Assembly: GCA_005656395.1 (NCBI GenBank)
Contig: SRSI01000013.1
Coordinates: forward strand, 496,001 to 560,000
Reading direction: 5' to 3'
DNA from: Strongyloides papillosus
Taxonomy: Eukaryota; Nematoda; Chromadorea; Rhabditida; Strongyloididae
DNA: 64,000 nt
Shown here: positions 1-12,100 of the stretch, one piece after another
Numbering within the stretch: the stretch's first letter is position 1
Layout: every line of letters begins with the position of its first letter
Position numbers and translations under genes: made by a program
The notes under the pieces: generated by a model
The model's database searches: none
What the model was told of the DNA's origin: nothing
What the model saw: only the letters and a program-made list of their open reading frames with translations

Positions 1-92
1 TACAATTCAATCTATGCGAAAAAGCAATGTTTAATGTTAATCATAGTGAACCGATTTCTATGGAACCTATGTCTAATGTAAGTTTAAATTAA
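1..92 (+). CDS. Possible 3' end of a gene, partial
   Basis: From base 3 one frame is open to a TAA at 90-92. It reads about 29 residues with one Cys, several Met and a final Asn. A GTAAGT at 78-83 could instead be a splice donor, making this an internal exon whose downstream exons are not visible. Frame 1 is also open for about 26 codons, so the frame is not certain. The product cannot be named. If real, it converges on the minus-strand gene that ends at 370. Confidence 0.25.
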   Translation, partial: QFNLCEKAMFNVNHSEPISMEPMSNVSLN

Positions 93-369
93 AATAAAAA
101 ATTATTTTATTATAAACATCATATATATACATTATAAAATACATAAAGTACAAAAAAACTGATATTCATAACATTTTAACTAATGCTTTCACTTTACATG
201 TTTTTTGATAAAAATTATAAGCATTGTTATATATAAACACATTCTTTTTTAATTGGATACAGTCCCTATACTTGAGAATTTAATTAAACATAATAAAAAG
301 TAGAACCAAAATAATTGACAAAAGAAAGCCTAAAATTAAGGAGTATTAGGAGAATTAATTTAACAACCT

Positions 370-2646
370 TTACTTACTTGTATTTTTAGAACTACTGTTT
401 TGTGATAATGTTGTAACATCCATTGATGAGTCATTTACTTTCGTTACATTATCTTCATCATTTTGTGTTGAATCTCTTAGTAATGTTGATGTAATTGTGG
501 TATCGTCAATGTTTTCATTCGTTACATCAATTGTTCCATTATTTGTATAATTTACTGTTGATTCATTATTTAACGTTCCTTCATTTAATGTTACTTCTTG
601 GTTAAATTGTTCTGATTGTGTTGATAATTCTACTCCCATTTGGGTATCTTGAATTGGTAATTCTACTTCATTTTGTGTTGATTGAGTTGATTGTAATAAA
701 TTTGCATCATTATTAATTGTTTGTTGAGGTGTTGTGCCTTGAATAGATGAATTTATATCACTTTCATTATTGACATTAGAACTACTAATATCACCATTTC
801 CTGATTGGTTGGTTGTTGTTGTGTTATCACCAACAATTCCGACAGTAATGTACCCACTATCAGAGTACTTATAATCACTATCATGTGTTGTTGGAGCGAT
901 ATCAGCATCTTCGAATGTTGACGAAGATATATTAACTACAGTACTGTTGTTAGTATTATTGTTGTTTGTTGATCCAATTCCTCCAATACCAATTCCACCT
1001 AAACCAGCACTATTACTTGTTAGATTGCTATCTGTAATTGATGGATTAATTGTGGAAGAAAAATAATTATTATCATTGGTGTATGATAATGTTGATTGTG
1101 ATGGAGATAAAGTTTGTAAATTATTTTCATTAGTTGTTTGGTTAATTTCATGGATATTTCCATTACTAGTGGTTTCTTGGTTAGGTAAATTAGTGAATCC
1201 TTGATTTTGTGAATTAGTGTATTCTTGGTTAGGTGAGTTAGTGTATAACTGATTTTGTGATTCAGTGTATTCTTGGTTAGGTGTGTTAGTGAATCCTTGA
1301 TTTTGTGATTCAGTGTATTCTTGGTTAGGTGTGTTAGTGAATCCTTGATTTTGTGATTCAATGTATTCTTGGTTAGGTGTGTTAGTGAATCCTTGATTTT
1401 GTGATTCAGTGTATTCTTGGTTAGGCGTGTTAGTGAATCCTTGATTTTGTGAATCAGTGTATTCTTGGTTAGGCGAATTAGTGAATCCTTGATTTTGTGA
1501 TTCAGTGTATTCTTGGTTAGGTGTGCTAGTGAATCCTTGATTTTGTGAGTTAGTGTATACTTGATTTGGTGAATTAGTGTATCCTTGGTTAGAGGAAGTA
1601 TTAGTTGTATGTGTTTGAGGTATAACTATTGGGATATTTGCACTTAAATTACCAGTTGAATTGTAATTATTACCAGTAGATTGTGTTTGTACTCCTGATG
1701 AGAAATTAGCATTTGTGTTATGATAAACTACTGTTGAAGCAGAAGATGGTTGTACTCTTTCAGTTTGTTGTAATTCTAATCCACCCGATGTAGTACCTTG
1801 GTAAGGTTTCTGATCTTCAATAGCCTTTCCAGATTCAGTCATATCAACAGTACCGAGTTCTCCAGCTACTTGTATATAACCACTATCACTAAATTCATTG
1901 GTAGTTATATCATCAGTATTAATTATGTTTCCGTTTTGACTTGATGATGTTGTCCAATTGTTATTCATACCTGCAGTATTGTTATTTGAAAGATTATTTG
2001 AATTTTCAAAAGTATTACTATTATTTGTATTACCCCAACTACCATTAACTCCTTGATAATATAGGTTTAAATTTTGAGTGGTACTTTGAGAGGTCTCATT
2101 TACGTTTGTATTGTTATTATCTCCTACAATAACTTATATATGATAAATATCATGACTTGAACTTACCATTATATTCTTGGTCGCGTAAAATTTGTCTTAA
2201 GGTACCTTCATCTGCATATCCAGTTTGATTTCCATTCCATGGTACAGCGTTTGTAATTGCGAATGAAGTAACTGTTGTAGATGGTTTTTGTGTACTTGTG
2301 ACAACAGGTCCGGTACCAATAAGTGTATTACCATTAATTCCCTGTTGTTGTGATTGATAGCCATAGGGATTTTGATAAATAGGAGCATCATATTGTTGGT
2401 TTTTCGTAGGTGTCATAACATTTTGTGCGCCAATATTTACGTATACAGTTGAAGTTGGAGTAAGTAGAACTCTTTGAATGCAACAAGGTTGTTGTCCCTA
2501 AATAGAAAATAATATTTTTATTTACTTTCATCTTATTGTTTTTAAAATATTTAAAAATAATCCAATATTTTTGCTAAAAATGGTAAACTTACATTTAGTT
2601 TAGTTGTGGAAATTAAAAACAAAACGATAACTGTTAATAACTTCAT
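370..2646 (-). CDS. Secreted Asn/Thr/Gln-rich protein with octapeptide tandem repeats
   Basis: Three exons: 2593-2646, 2167-2497 and 370-2123. The junctions GT..AG keep frame and give 712 aa. Exon 1 encodes a hydrophobic leader starting MKLLTVIVLFLIS, read as a signal peptide, so the protein should be secreted. A Cys-Cys pair follows in exon 2. The rest is low-complexity Asn, Thr, Ser and Gln. Residues about 309-444 are 17 consecutive octads of the form [G/E/V/L][F/Y]T[N/E/D][S/T][P/Q]NQ, alternating in two types, so the DNA period is 48 bp. A second motif, SDSGYI followed by a hydrophobic stretch, occurs twice, near residues 207 and 549, on either side of the repeat. A short Gly/Ile run lies near 503-512. 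No catalytic domain is visible. The regular aromatic residue every eight positions suggests a structural or surface-coat role, but that is inference. I do not recognise an orthologue. Confidence 0.8.
1177..1584 (-). repeat. 48-bp coding tandem repeat (two 24-bp half units)
   Basis: Eight full 48-bp units plus one half unit lie in tandem inside the third exon of the secreted protein. Each unit encodes two related octads, one typically GFTNTPNQ and the other EYTESQNQ. Middle units are nearly identical in DNA, while outer units are more diverged, as expected from unequal crossing-over or slippage. All length changes are multiples of 24 bp, so the frame is kept. Confidence 0.9.
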
Positions 2647-3676
2647 TTGTTTCTGTATTGTAGAAAGAATAAAAATTGCGAGCCTATAATAATGAAATGA
2701 AGTACAACAACTGTTGATTATATACCAATTAAAAATTAAAATTTATTTGATCGTAGTGAATTTAAAGTATAAAAAATAAGTTAAACTTAAGTGATTGCAA
2801 TTAAGATATATAAACATTGACTCATATGTTGTTCCTTAGTAGATTAAAATATTTAATTATAATATATACTTTTTGTGACACTTTCTAGCCTTACTGTATA
2901 CATAGTAAATATAAGAATCTAATTGACATCAAGGATATATATTAAGGTATTTTAAGATAAACATTGAAGTAATCTACCAGCAAATTGTGTTAAATTCAAT
3001 ATTTATATGATGAAACAATGTTCAAAAAGAAAAATATCTAAAATAAATTGTATCTTTGGTCACAGAAATATTAATGTGCAAATAGTTTATAGTTGCAGCG
3101 TATTAGAGGTAACTTCTAACTAGTTGAGTTCCCGGAAGACTAGTTGTTACATAATTTTAATATAATCATTCAAGTTGATCTTGAAATGATTTCTTTTGTT
3201 TGTGAGAAGTGAAAATTATACAATTTTTTTTGTACATAATAGTAGGAGGAAACATATTTTACGATGAAACACCTTTATTAGTCATTTTTAGAAAACTAAT
3301 TTTTCTATTTCTAGACTATTGTTAAATTAAACAAAAGATATTTTCTCTGTAAAATTATAAAAAAAATTTAGTAAAAGTATTATTTTATTAAAAACAAAAA
3401 TAATAATCTTGCGTAATACATCTATACAATAAAAAATTAGTAATATTGTAATAAGAAAATACAAGTATAATATCTTTAAGGGTATTGTAACCAGACACCC
3501 AATCTTTATATTTTTGAAATAATATAGCTTTTTTCAAGAACTAGAATGTTAAAAAATATAACTTTAAGATGAGGTAAATAAGAAAAAGGTATTAAAGGAT
3601 GACTTGACGGTACATGTAATCTTATACTTTGATATAATAATTTTCCTCCATCCAAAATTGTAAATAAAATTTTTTT
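2647..3676. other. Intergenic, divergent promoter region
   Basis: About 1 kb between the divergent genes starting at 2646 (-) and 3712 (+). It is AT-rich and has no open frame of note. It must hold the 5' control regions of both genes, but I recognise no specific site. Confidence 0.5.
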
Positions 3677-3678
3677 AG
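3677..3678 (+). promoter_or_regulatory. Candidate trans-splice (spliced leader) acceptor
   Basis: TTTTTTAG ends here, 33 bases before the ATG at 3712. The in-frame codons between are interrupted by the TAG of the acceptor itself, and no upstream exon with a matching donor is apparent. That fits spliced-leader addition rather than a cis intron. Confidence 0.4.
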
Positions 3679-3711
3679 CTTATCAAAAAACTTATCAATG
3701 ATGGTATTGAA

Positions 3712-4062
3712 ATGAGAACAGGAGATAAGGAGGTAGATGATTTCATGATAAATACAATTATTCAATTGCGTAAAAATATGGTAGAGTTAACAAAAGTAGG
3801 ATATTATTGTGAAGAATTTAAAACAAAGTATATCAAAAATTTTGCAAAAGTTTTTGCCACTCAAAATACATTTAAACCAATATTTGATGATGAAGATGAT
3901 ATAAAAAATGGGCATTGTGATGATTATGCAACTGTCCTTTCTGAAGAATGCTCACAAATTGTTGTTGATAAAAACAACGATATATTGATAAGTTTTTTGA
4001 ATGGTGAACAGTCATTGTTAAAAGTATTAAATAATCCTCAAAATTCTATTGGTACATCATAA
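3712..4062 (+). CDS. Small acidic hypothetical protein
   Basis: Single open frame of 116 aa starting at the first ATG after a T-rich acceptor. It has no signal peptide and no membrane segment. It begins with a mixed charged region (Lys/Glu, residues 1-45), followed by an acidic patch FDDEDDIKNGHCDDY near residues 63-77, then Cys-containing and hydrophobic/polar strands. Four Cys residues are not in an obvious zinc-binding spacing. An AATAAA-type context follows within about 30 bases of the stop. Composition (Glu, Lys, Asp, Val in balanced use) looks coding rather than random AT sequence. No family recognised; a small cytosolic protein is all that can be said. Confidence 0.55.
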   Translation: MRTGDKEVDDFMINTIIQLRKNMVELTKVGYYCEEFKTKYIKNFAKVFATQNTFKPIFDDEDDIKNGHCDDYATVLSEECSQIVVDKNNDILISFLNGEQSLLKVLNNPQNSIGTS

Positions 4063-4496
4063 AAAAATTTTATTACCAAGAAATTTTAAATAAATATTAA
4101 AGTATTTGTTTATTTAGCAATTTTTTTTGTTTTATAAACATTTATTTTTTGTAAGCATATTAGCATACTTTGAAAGTTGCAAAAAAATATACATGTTAAT
4201 TTTATAATGTTTATATTTTTTTCCAATTTTTTATGCTACATATACTAATTTTTGTAAATTAAAAAAAACTATTTGAAAATATTAAAGAAATACAAATGAT
4301 AATAATGATGCAATTTTTCCAATATTGTTGCGTTCTTTTATATTAATTAATATGTATATTACACATCTAAATATATGTTTGTTTGTATATAGTTAACGAA
4401 TAGTATTACCGGATGTTTAATTATACTTTACCAATGGCTCATCTTTATTTTAATATAGTTCAAAAAATTTTATTTCTGTTTATTGTCCTATCCTTT
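4063..4496. other. Intergenic between convergent genes
   Basis: AT-rich 434 bases between the stop of the plus-strand small protein and the stop of the minus-strand transporter. It should hold both 3' UTRs. No other feature seen. Confidence 0.5.
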
Positions 4497-6192
4497 TTAT
4501 CCATGACTTCCACCAGAAACAATCGCATGTGGATCCCTACACACAGAAACATCGTGTAACTTTGTAATATTTTTAAATTCACCACAACAATTAAGCATTC
4601 CATTAACAGTAAATGATTCTACAATTTTTTCACTTTCGTTCGGTGAATTAAATATATTTGCATAACAGGGTGGTGAAAATTCAGATGAAATCATAATTCT
4701 AAATGCAGAGATAGTCGCAGCTAACCCACCAAATACGGCAATTGTTATAAGAGTTATATTAATTATTAATCTCATCCTTGGTGTATAATGAATCATCTCC
4801 TTTATTGTTAATGGTTTCTCTTCCGCTGTGGCCATTTTGCCTGAATATTTTTTATTAGCAGCTGAAAGGAAGAGATTAAAGACTAGAGGGAATATTAAAG
4901 CCATTAATGTGATTGTTGATCCACCGACAAGATCAAGAAGTACTCCAAAGTTTGGTACTGTTTCTGCAACAAACACTACTGCTACCATCATTATTGTTCT
5001 AGTTACTACTCTTTTATAACCCATTTCATGTGGAATTTTTAATAAATCTTCAAATTCTTGATTTAAAGGATTAAATACAATGGTTAAAGCTAATATAACA
5101 TGAAGTGTAATAAACATATTTACAGCTTGTTGTATTATAAAATTCTATAAATTTAATATTTTTATATAAGAAATAGAAAATTATTTGTTACCTGAAGAGA
5201 TGGAATAACAGATTCACGAAGACTATCACCATAACTCATATATCCCATAATTGATACAGGAAAATACATACTAGCAATAACTAAAAAAAATTAATGAGAG
5301 GAAAACAGTAATTATACTTACTAAGGAATGCTAAAAGAACAGAACGTGTAAAATGATATGGCTTTTTCATATCATGTTGAATAGTTGGAAATGCACCATG
5401 TCCACCATACGCAAACATAACAGTACCAAAGGTCATAAAAAATTTTGAATATGATATTGGTGGGTAGTTATTAAATTTTTTGCATACTTGATAATCTTCA
5501 ATTGAACCGGTAATGATTAAAATAACAGCAATAGTAGTTGTTATCATAGCACCAATAACAGCCCACCAAAAATCCTTGGGTGATTTTAATAAGGTAAATG
5601 GTAACATAAATATAGCAACAAATATTACTAACCAACAAAAATTAACATGAATATCACCATAGGCAGCTAAAAAATTTTCAATATTCTTGGCAGCCAACAA
5701 TAAAAATACAACAGCCGTACCAAATTGTGTAAAGTTTAAACAAAATGAAACAACAGATTGAAATTTTGGTCCAATAGCACGGAGACCCATTGAAGGGTAT
5801 GGTTTTCTACAATGTTCTCTATATTCAGGCCATCTTTCCTGGAGGATTGTCCAATTTTCGGAAAGTTGAATTCCAGAGTATGAACATACAATCGCACCAA
5901 CAAAAATCATAAAAGTTCCTCCAAAAAATCCTGATGCAACCATAGCTGTTGGCATTGCAATTAATCCACCACCTGCAGTCTCACCAACAATAAACAAACA
6001 CGTTACAATCCATCCCATTCCATGTAAATTGCGATGTTTCTTTTGTGATTCAACTTTATTGTCCATACTTGTTGAAGAAACTAATGAGTACCCATCTTGA
6101 CTAAAAATTATAAAATTTCCGATATATGTATTTTAAAAGACTTTTGAGAATGTATAAACTTACAAAGAGTTATCTAATCCTTTTTTTGTCAT
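4497..6192 (-). CDS. Amino-acid transporter, Aa_trans superfamily (SLC32/36/38-like)
   Basis: Four exons: 6164-6192, 5322-6100, 5192-5280 and 4497-5144. All junctions keep frame, giving 514 aa. The short first exon encodes MTKKGLDNSF. The first membrane segment carries GETAGGGLIAMPTAM (about residues 49-63), the unwound TM1 pattern of the amino-acid/auxin permease superfamily. The third exon supplies the conserved segment FPVSIMGYMSYG, matching the family's mid-protein Tyr/Gly motif. About 10-11 hydrophobic segments are visible. The likely role is Na+- or H+-coupled movement of neutral amino acids across the plasma or a vesicle membrane. Sequence alone does not tell SLC36 from SLC38. The C-terminal tail is Cys-rich, including an adjacent Cys-Cys pair, and extends past the last membrane segment. 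I chose the start because the upstream exon is needed to keep the phase of exon 2. Confidence 0.88.
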
Positions 6193-9100
6193 GGCAAACG
6201 CGGAACTATTAATACAAATTATCTTTTTTTCTCAATAAATTTGATGGTTTATATTATATTTCCCAAATAAAACGTCACTTAATTCTAAAATTATAATACA
6301 GAAGATTAAAAAAGAAGTTCAAACATAAATTTATATTAAAGATATCATATTTGTAATAAATTCCTCTATCAAATAACAGTAAAATAAAAATGTTGTTAAA
6401 AATTTTTCTCTCCATACATGCATCATATCTCAATTAATTTACAATTTTGAAAGTGGATAAATTTAAATTTTATCTATTAGATAAAGACAGTTTAACATGG
6501 TTGAATGTTATTTAAAAAAGAAAAGTAAAATAATTTTGAGGTACATCCATAGATATATTATTTAAAGTAATTACTTTTACAAAAGACACTCAACTGATAG
6601 TCTACATATTATACAATATTTTTTAACTTCATTTTGTGGTAAAGCTATGTATGTACTTAATGTTAATCTATGCCACCTAACTGTCATCTAAATTATTATG
6701 GTATTATTAGGAGAAGGGTTTAATATCATAGTAAAAGTGACTTTTTAAATTGAAAACTGAAAGGTTTTTTTGAAAAATGGAATAATAAATATATAGTATA
6801 TAATATATTTATTTTGTTATAAATAAGCCACATTTAAGAAAAAGGTATCAAAAAAATTAAACAAATGTTTTGATATTATTTATAAAGAGAGATTGAATGT
6901 TTCTTTACTCCACTCTAAAGATGTAGTTTAAAAAAAAAAAAAAAATATAAAATTTAAAATAAGTATGACAAATAAAATTTAATCAAACAAAGAATATAAA
7001 ATTGTTTTACCAACCAATAAATACTCTTTTGGTTATTGAAAAAATGATATTTAGCTTCTACAATTTACATTAAAACAATCACCTTATAAAATATAAATAT
7101 TAATAGATGATGAATAAATAAAAAAAGAATATTGTATTTATATAAGTGTAAAAGATAAAAATGATATCTTCACTAAAATATTTAATGATTCAAGTTACAT
7201 TCTATTTGTTAAAACTACGAAATATAAGGATAAATAATTATACTGGTAAGAATATTTAGTATGGTAAAATAGGCACTAATTGAAGATATATGCAAATTCA
7301 TTAAATAATGTTCCTATTCTTGGAAATGAAGGTGCAATAAATATTATTAAAAATGAACAAACATTTAATAATATATATTTTATAGAAAATTGCAAGATTT
7401 ATGATGTAATGAATAAAGTACAAATTTAGCTTATCGTACTTCCAGATATAATTTTATTTTAATATATATCTTATTGTAATCGAATATATATTTAGAAAAT
7501 AAATATTATACTATAAGAATGTTATTATAATTTTATAGTGTAATGTGATTTTAAATAAAACAATGATAATAATACTTTCAATACAAGGAATTATAAAATA
7601 TCAACAAAAAAAGAGAGTGCTTAAATATAATTAATTCAACTATAAGTCATTCTTTTTATGATTATTTTCATAATACAAAATAAAATAACTATTTGTTTTT
7701 AAGATACAAAAACCAGAGATTAAATTTGGTAAAGGAAAAAAATTTAGTGAGATAAAATTAATACATAAAATTTAAAAATAATACTTTGAGCATGAAATTT
7801 AATTTTAAATAAAAAAAAGTAGATGTTTTTCAGTTACATCATTTTTTTGTACTGGTAAAGTCTCATGTTAAGGACAACAGGATATTATCTTTTTTTTAAC
7901 TTAATAGATTTTTTGTTAATTTTTTACAATTTAAAGTTGGATAATAAAAGCAAAACTAGCACTAATCTTACACCCTCATACATTGGACTTTTTATAGAAA
8001 AAGAGATATATTCATATATGCACATATATTAAAAATATTTGATAGTATCAAGTAAAAATGTATATTTTAAGCATATTTGTGTTTTAAAAAGATAATTGCT
8101 CCATGTCTTTAATCAGAATATCATACAAAATTGTCTAGTAGTAGTTAAAATAAAGGGCACTTAAAACACCCTTAGAAACAGTGTTTGTTAAACCTTTGGG
8201 ATGCTTAAATCATCTTTTTTGAAAAAAGAAACAATAATATAAAATATTAAAAGGAGAAATAAAAATAATTTTTACTTTTATCAAAAAAAATTTATATTTT
8301 ATAAGAATGAAATTTTTATATAATTTATATATTAATCCAATATTTATAATAATGTTGAAAAAAAGGAAATGTCTTAATTTGATTATTTAAAAGGTAATTT
8401 CACAAATGTTATAACGTAAATTTACTTTTATTTTTTATATTAACGATAAAAATACATTAGTAAAAAAAACAAGTTATTTAGTGTTTTTTTTATAGAAGAT
8501 TGATAAGGAAAAAACATCGAATTATGATAAGTTAAATGTTTATGTTACAAATTAACAAAAGAATAGGTGAAGACAATTACGTAGTTGTTAAGCAATTTTT
8601 TGTGACAGCATTTTGAAGAATGATTAATGAAAAGGATAACGTGTTGTATGTCAATTTGATTTTTAAATTTTAGATCATATTAGTGGTGTATAAAATACAC
8701 CAAATGAAAGATCTTAATATTACTATTAATATTATTATTAATCTTTTATATATTACTTAATAATATTAAACTTTAACTTTTGTAATTTACATAATAATTT
8801 TATTTATTAATTTTTATCAATTTTAACATTAACGTATATAAAAATATTAAAACTATTGAGTGGTAAAAAAATAAAATATAATAAAATATTCGGAATATTT
8901 ATTACTGTAATTAATGAATACTTGCTAATAAAGCTACTTTATCATTAGTAATAAAGAAAATATAATAAATATACATATGTATTTAACAATGGCATTTAAA
9001 AAAAATAAGTATAAAGTATAAGTTTTAATGATGTAGTAAACTGTGTATTTTAAAAATTGTTAAAAAATAAAAAGATATAATGAGTGAAAGATGGAATTTT

Positions 9101-12100
9101 TTTATAAAATATTATACAATGTACACTTAAAGAATATGGTTGATTAAAATTTTATCAATCTTTATCTACCTAGATTAACAATTTGCCTAAGAGAATATAA
9201 ATATGAAAGATTATTAAAGTATAGTAAAATATTTGTAATTATTTAAGAAATACAACTCATTAACCAAATGGCATAGTGATATATATTGTAATCATTTAAT
9301 CAGTCATTGTAGTTAAGAATAATGACATCAAGATTAGGACAATAAATGATAAAGTTTAATGTATATATAAAAGAAAGTATGAAAAGAAATAATACATAGT
9401 TTAAATATTTCTTAATGGCATATAATATTATTTTTGTTACATTTTAAGATTCAAAGATAGATGAAGAATCAAAAGGAATTAAAAATAACAATAGCAACAC
9501 TATTAGAGTAGTATAATATTTAAAATAACATTTTTTACTACTTAGTGAATTATGAGGTAGGATAAAATTATATACCAACAAAAATACGAAATAGCTAAAG
9601 GACAATGAATTTTTTACTTAAATCATATGGTTAATCTAATGGAGTAAATTTAAAAAAATATATATACGTTGATTTTAAAGTTCACTATTAAAATAATTAC
9701 TCAATGAAGAATGGTTCTTATTTTATTTGACAAATTTGTGACGTTGATAAACATAAAAAAGGAAAAATACATATTTACCATATTATTTGATTAATTACTC
9801 AAAAATAAATGTCTGAACCTTTGTGTTTCAATTTTTATTAAAGTGTTCTTTTTTTAATGTAAAAAAATATTTTTTTAACGTTATGAAAATAAATAGCTAA
9901 ATACGATAAAAGGAGACAAAAAAGTATTCATTTAAAAAAGTTCAAAATATTTTTACACCTTAAAAATTGATTTTCTTAAACCCATTATATATAACAAGTT
10001 AATATTCACAATTTTTTGAAGACAAAAAATTAATATTTCTGATACATTCCTTTAATAATATTTAAGGATAACTTTAAATATCAACAAATACTTAAACATA
10101 TTAAGAAAAAATAAAAAAATCTATTGCACTTTTATCACTTGTTTTTCATTATTAAACTTGTACTATTTTGTTTTAAAAATCTAATTTCACATTTAGATAA
10201 AATGTTTTTTAAAATAAATTTAGTGAATATAATTCTCATGTGAAAAGAATTATTTAAAATAGCAGTATAATTTTTACTTTTCTTTAGAAACTCTAATTTA
10301 TATCTTATAACTCCTTCAATATTTTTCATTATCAACATTTAATACATTTACTGGTTAAATATTCTAAATTATGATAAACGTTTATTCAAGTTTATATTTT
10401 TTTTCGAAAAAAAATTTATTTATTTTATTTGAATTTCAATAATTATTATTTTGTTAGCATATTTTTCTAGAAGTGTAAGTTAATATAAATAAGCATAAAG
10501 TATATATATTTAGTTTGTTGTTAAAAACATCACTTCAATACACAATGATTAAAAAGAAAAAATTACTTTATTTTGCAAAATTCTATGTTTATTTTATTTA
10601 AATTGTGATAAAAAATATCTCTTTTTAAATATAGTAAGTTGTTTAAAAACTAATTTAAAATTAGTGGTAAAAATATGACATGTTTTAATGATGATGATAT
10701 AATTTAAGTTGATGAAATAATACGAGTTCATTGTTATAAATATTTTCTAGTTATCCTGCTAACAACATATTTTTTATTATTCAATAATTCAAAAGAAAAA
10801 CAAAATGCTTTTATTGTTAAAACGAGTTTTCTATCATTTCACTGGTTGTGTCTCACATTTGCAAAATATTAGCTAAACAACACAGTGCCAGAGATCCAAA
10901 GAAAGAGTCAAATTGGAAAGTTAGCACAACAACAAAATGGAAGAAATGATAGAAATGTTAATGTTAGATAGAGGCAAAGTAACATTTGAGAAGGAATTGA
11001 TTATTATATTTCAGTAATAGAAGAAGTCTTACTATCTTATAAAACTTTTAGCTAACCAGCAACCAAAATAGTAAGAAATAATTTTGTAGGTTCTTTGAGT
11101 ATTTATATGGAAAGAGGGTAACCCATTGTGTGTGTCTCCATTATTAATTCTTTTTTTATTTCTTTTATCTTCTAACTGACAAATAATATTTATTTTTACC
11201 CTTATTGCACTATAATATTTGATTATATGTGAAATGTTAAAGAATAATTTTGAAATATGTTTAAATAGAGTTGTTCTATGAAATTATTTATTACAAAATT
11301 AATTTAGATATATTTTTAGTATCTTCTTTTTATTATTGATGATAAAAATATATTCAATCAAATAATTAACCTTTATTAAAATGATATTTATTTATAAATG
11401 TAATTAAAATGTTAATCAACTTAATAAACTATTTATTTTTAGATTTTTATATAAAAATTAATCTGTTTATACAATATAGTCATTTATAGTTACGATCGAA
11501 AATGTCTGTTATAATTTTATTTATTATTATAACAGCCGGAAAATTAGTATGAATGTTTGTAACACTTGAATAATAGATTTTTTTAACAACGGCAAAATAT
11601 TCTTCTTTTTTTTTAATTTTTAATGTTTAGAAAGTACCTGTTTATGAAGTATTTTAATAATAGTATGTAAAAAGTTATTTAAGAGGAAAATCATAATTAT
11701 TTATATATTTTATTTATACTAATATATTATCTTCATTTTACAATACTCTCAAATATCAAAGGCAGATTTCTTCTACCTATTCCATCTGAAATTTTCATCT
11801 GCTTTTAAATTATATTAATTATTTTCCTTTTACATAATACTAATAGTTATTAAAAAACCAAAAAACATTAAAATTACCACTAAAGTATTTTTTTAATCCT
11901 TTATGCAATAGTAGATTATTTTAAGATAATGAACTAACCCTAAGACTATTAGTATTTATCATTAATCAAAAATACTAATTTTTCCTTTTAATATATATTT
12001 ATTGATATCATATATATATATTTATCAGTCTAAAATGTTTAAAGATAATAAGAAACTAATAATTTTATTTATTATCAGTTGTTTAAAATAATTAAATATT

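Noticed and set aside
1020..1361. Second long frame overlapping the octad repeat, rich in Lys, His, Thr and Leu
   Set aside because: It is an alternative frame of the 48-bp repeat; a repeat whose length is a multiple of three stays open in more than one frame. The other frame has signal peptide, splice and composition support.
1177..1584. CRISPR-like regular repeat
   Set aside because: The units are directly adjacent, in frame, coding and without unique spacers, in a eukaryotic gene.
10135..10338. 67-codon minus-strand frame
   Set aside because: Lys/Ile/Phe/Asn-rich with no domain, no splice or trans-splice signal, in very AT-rich DNA.
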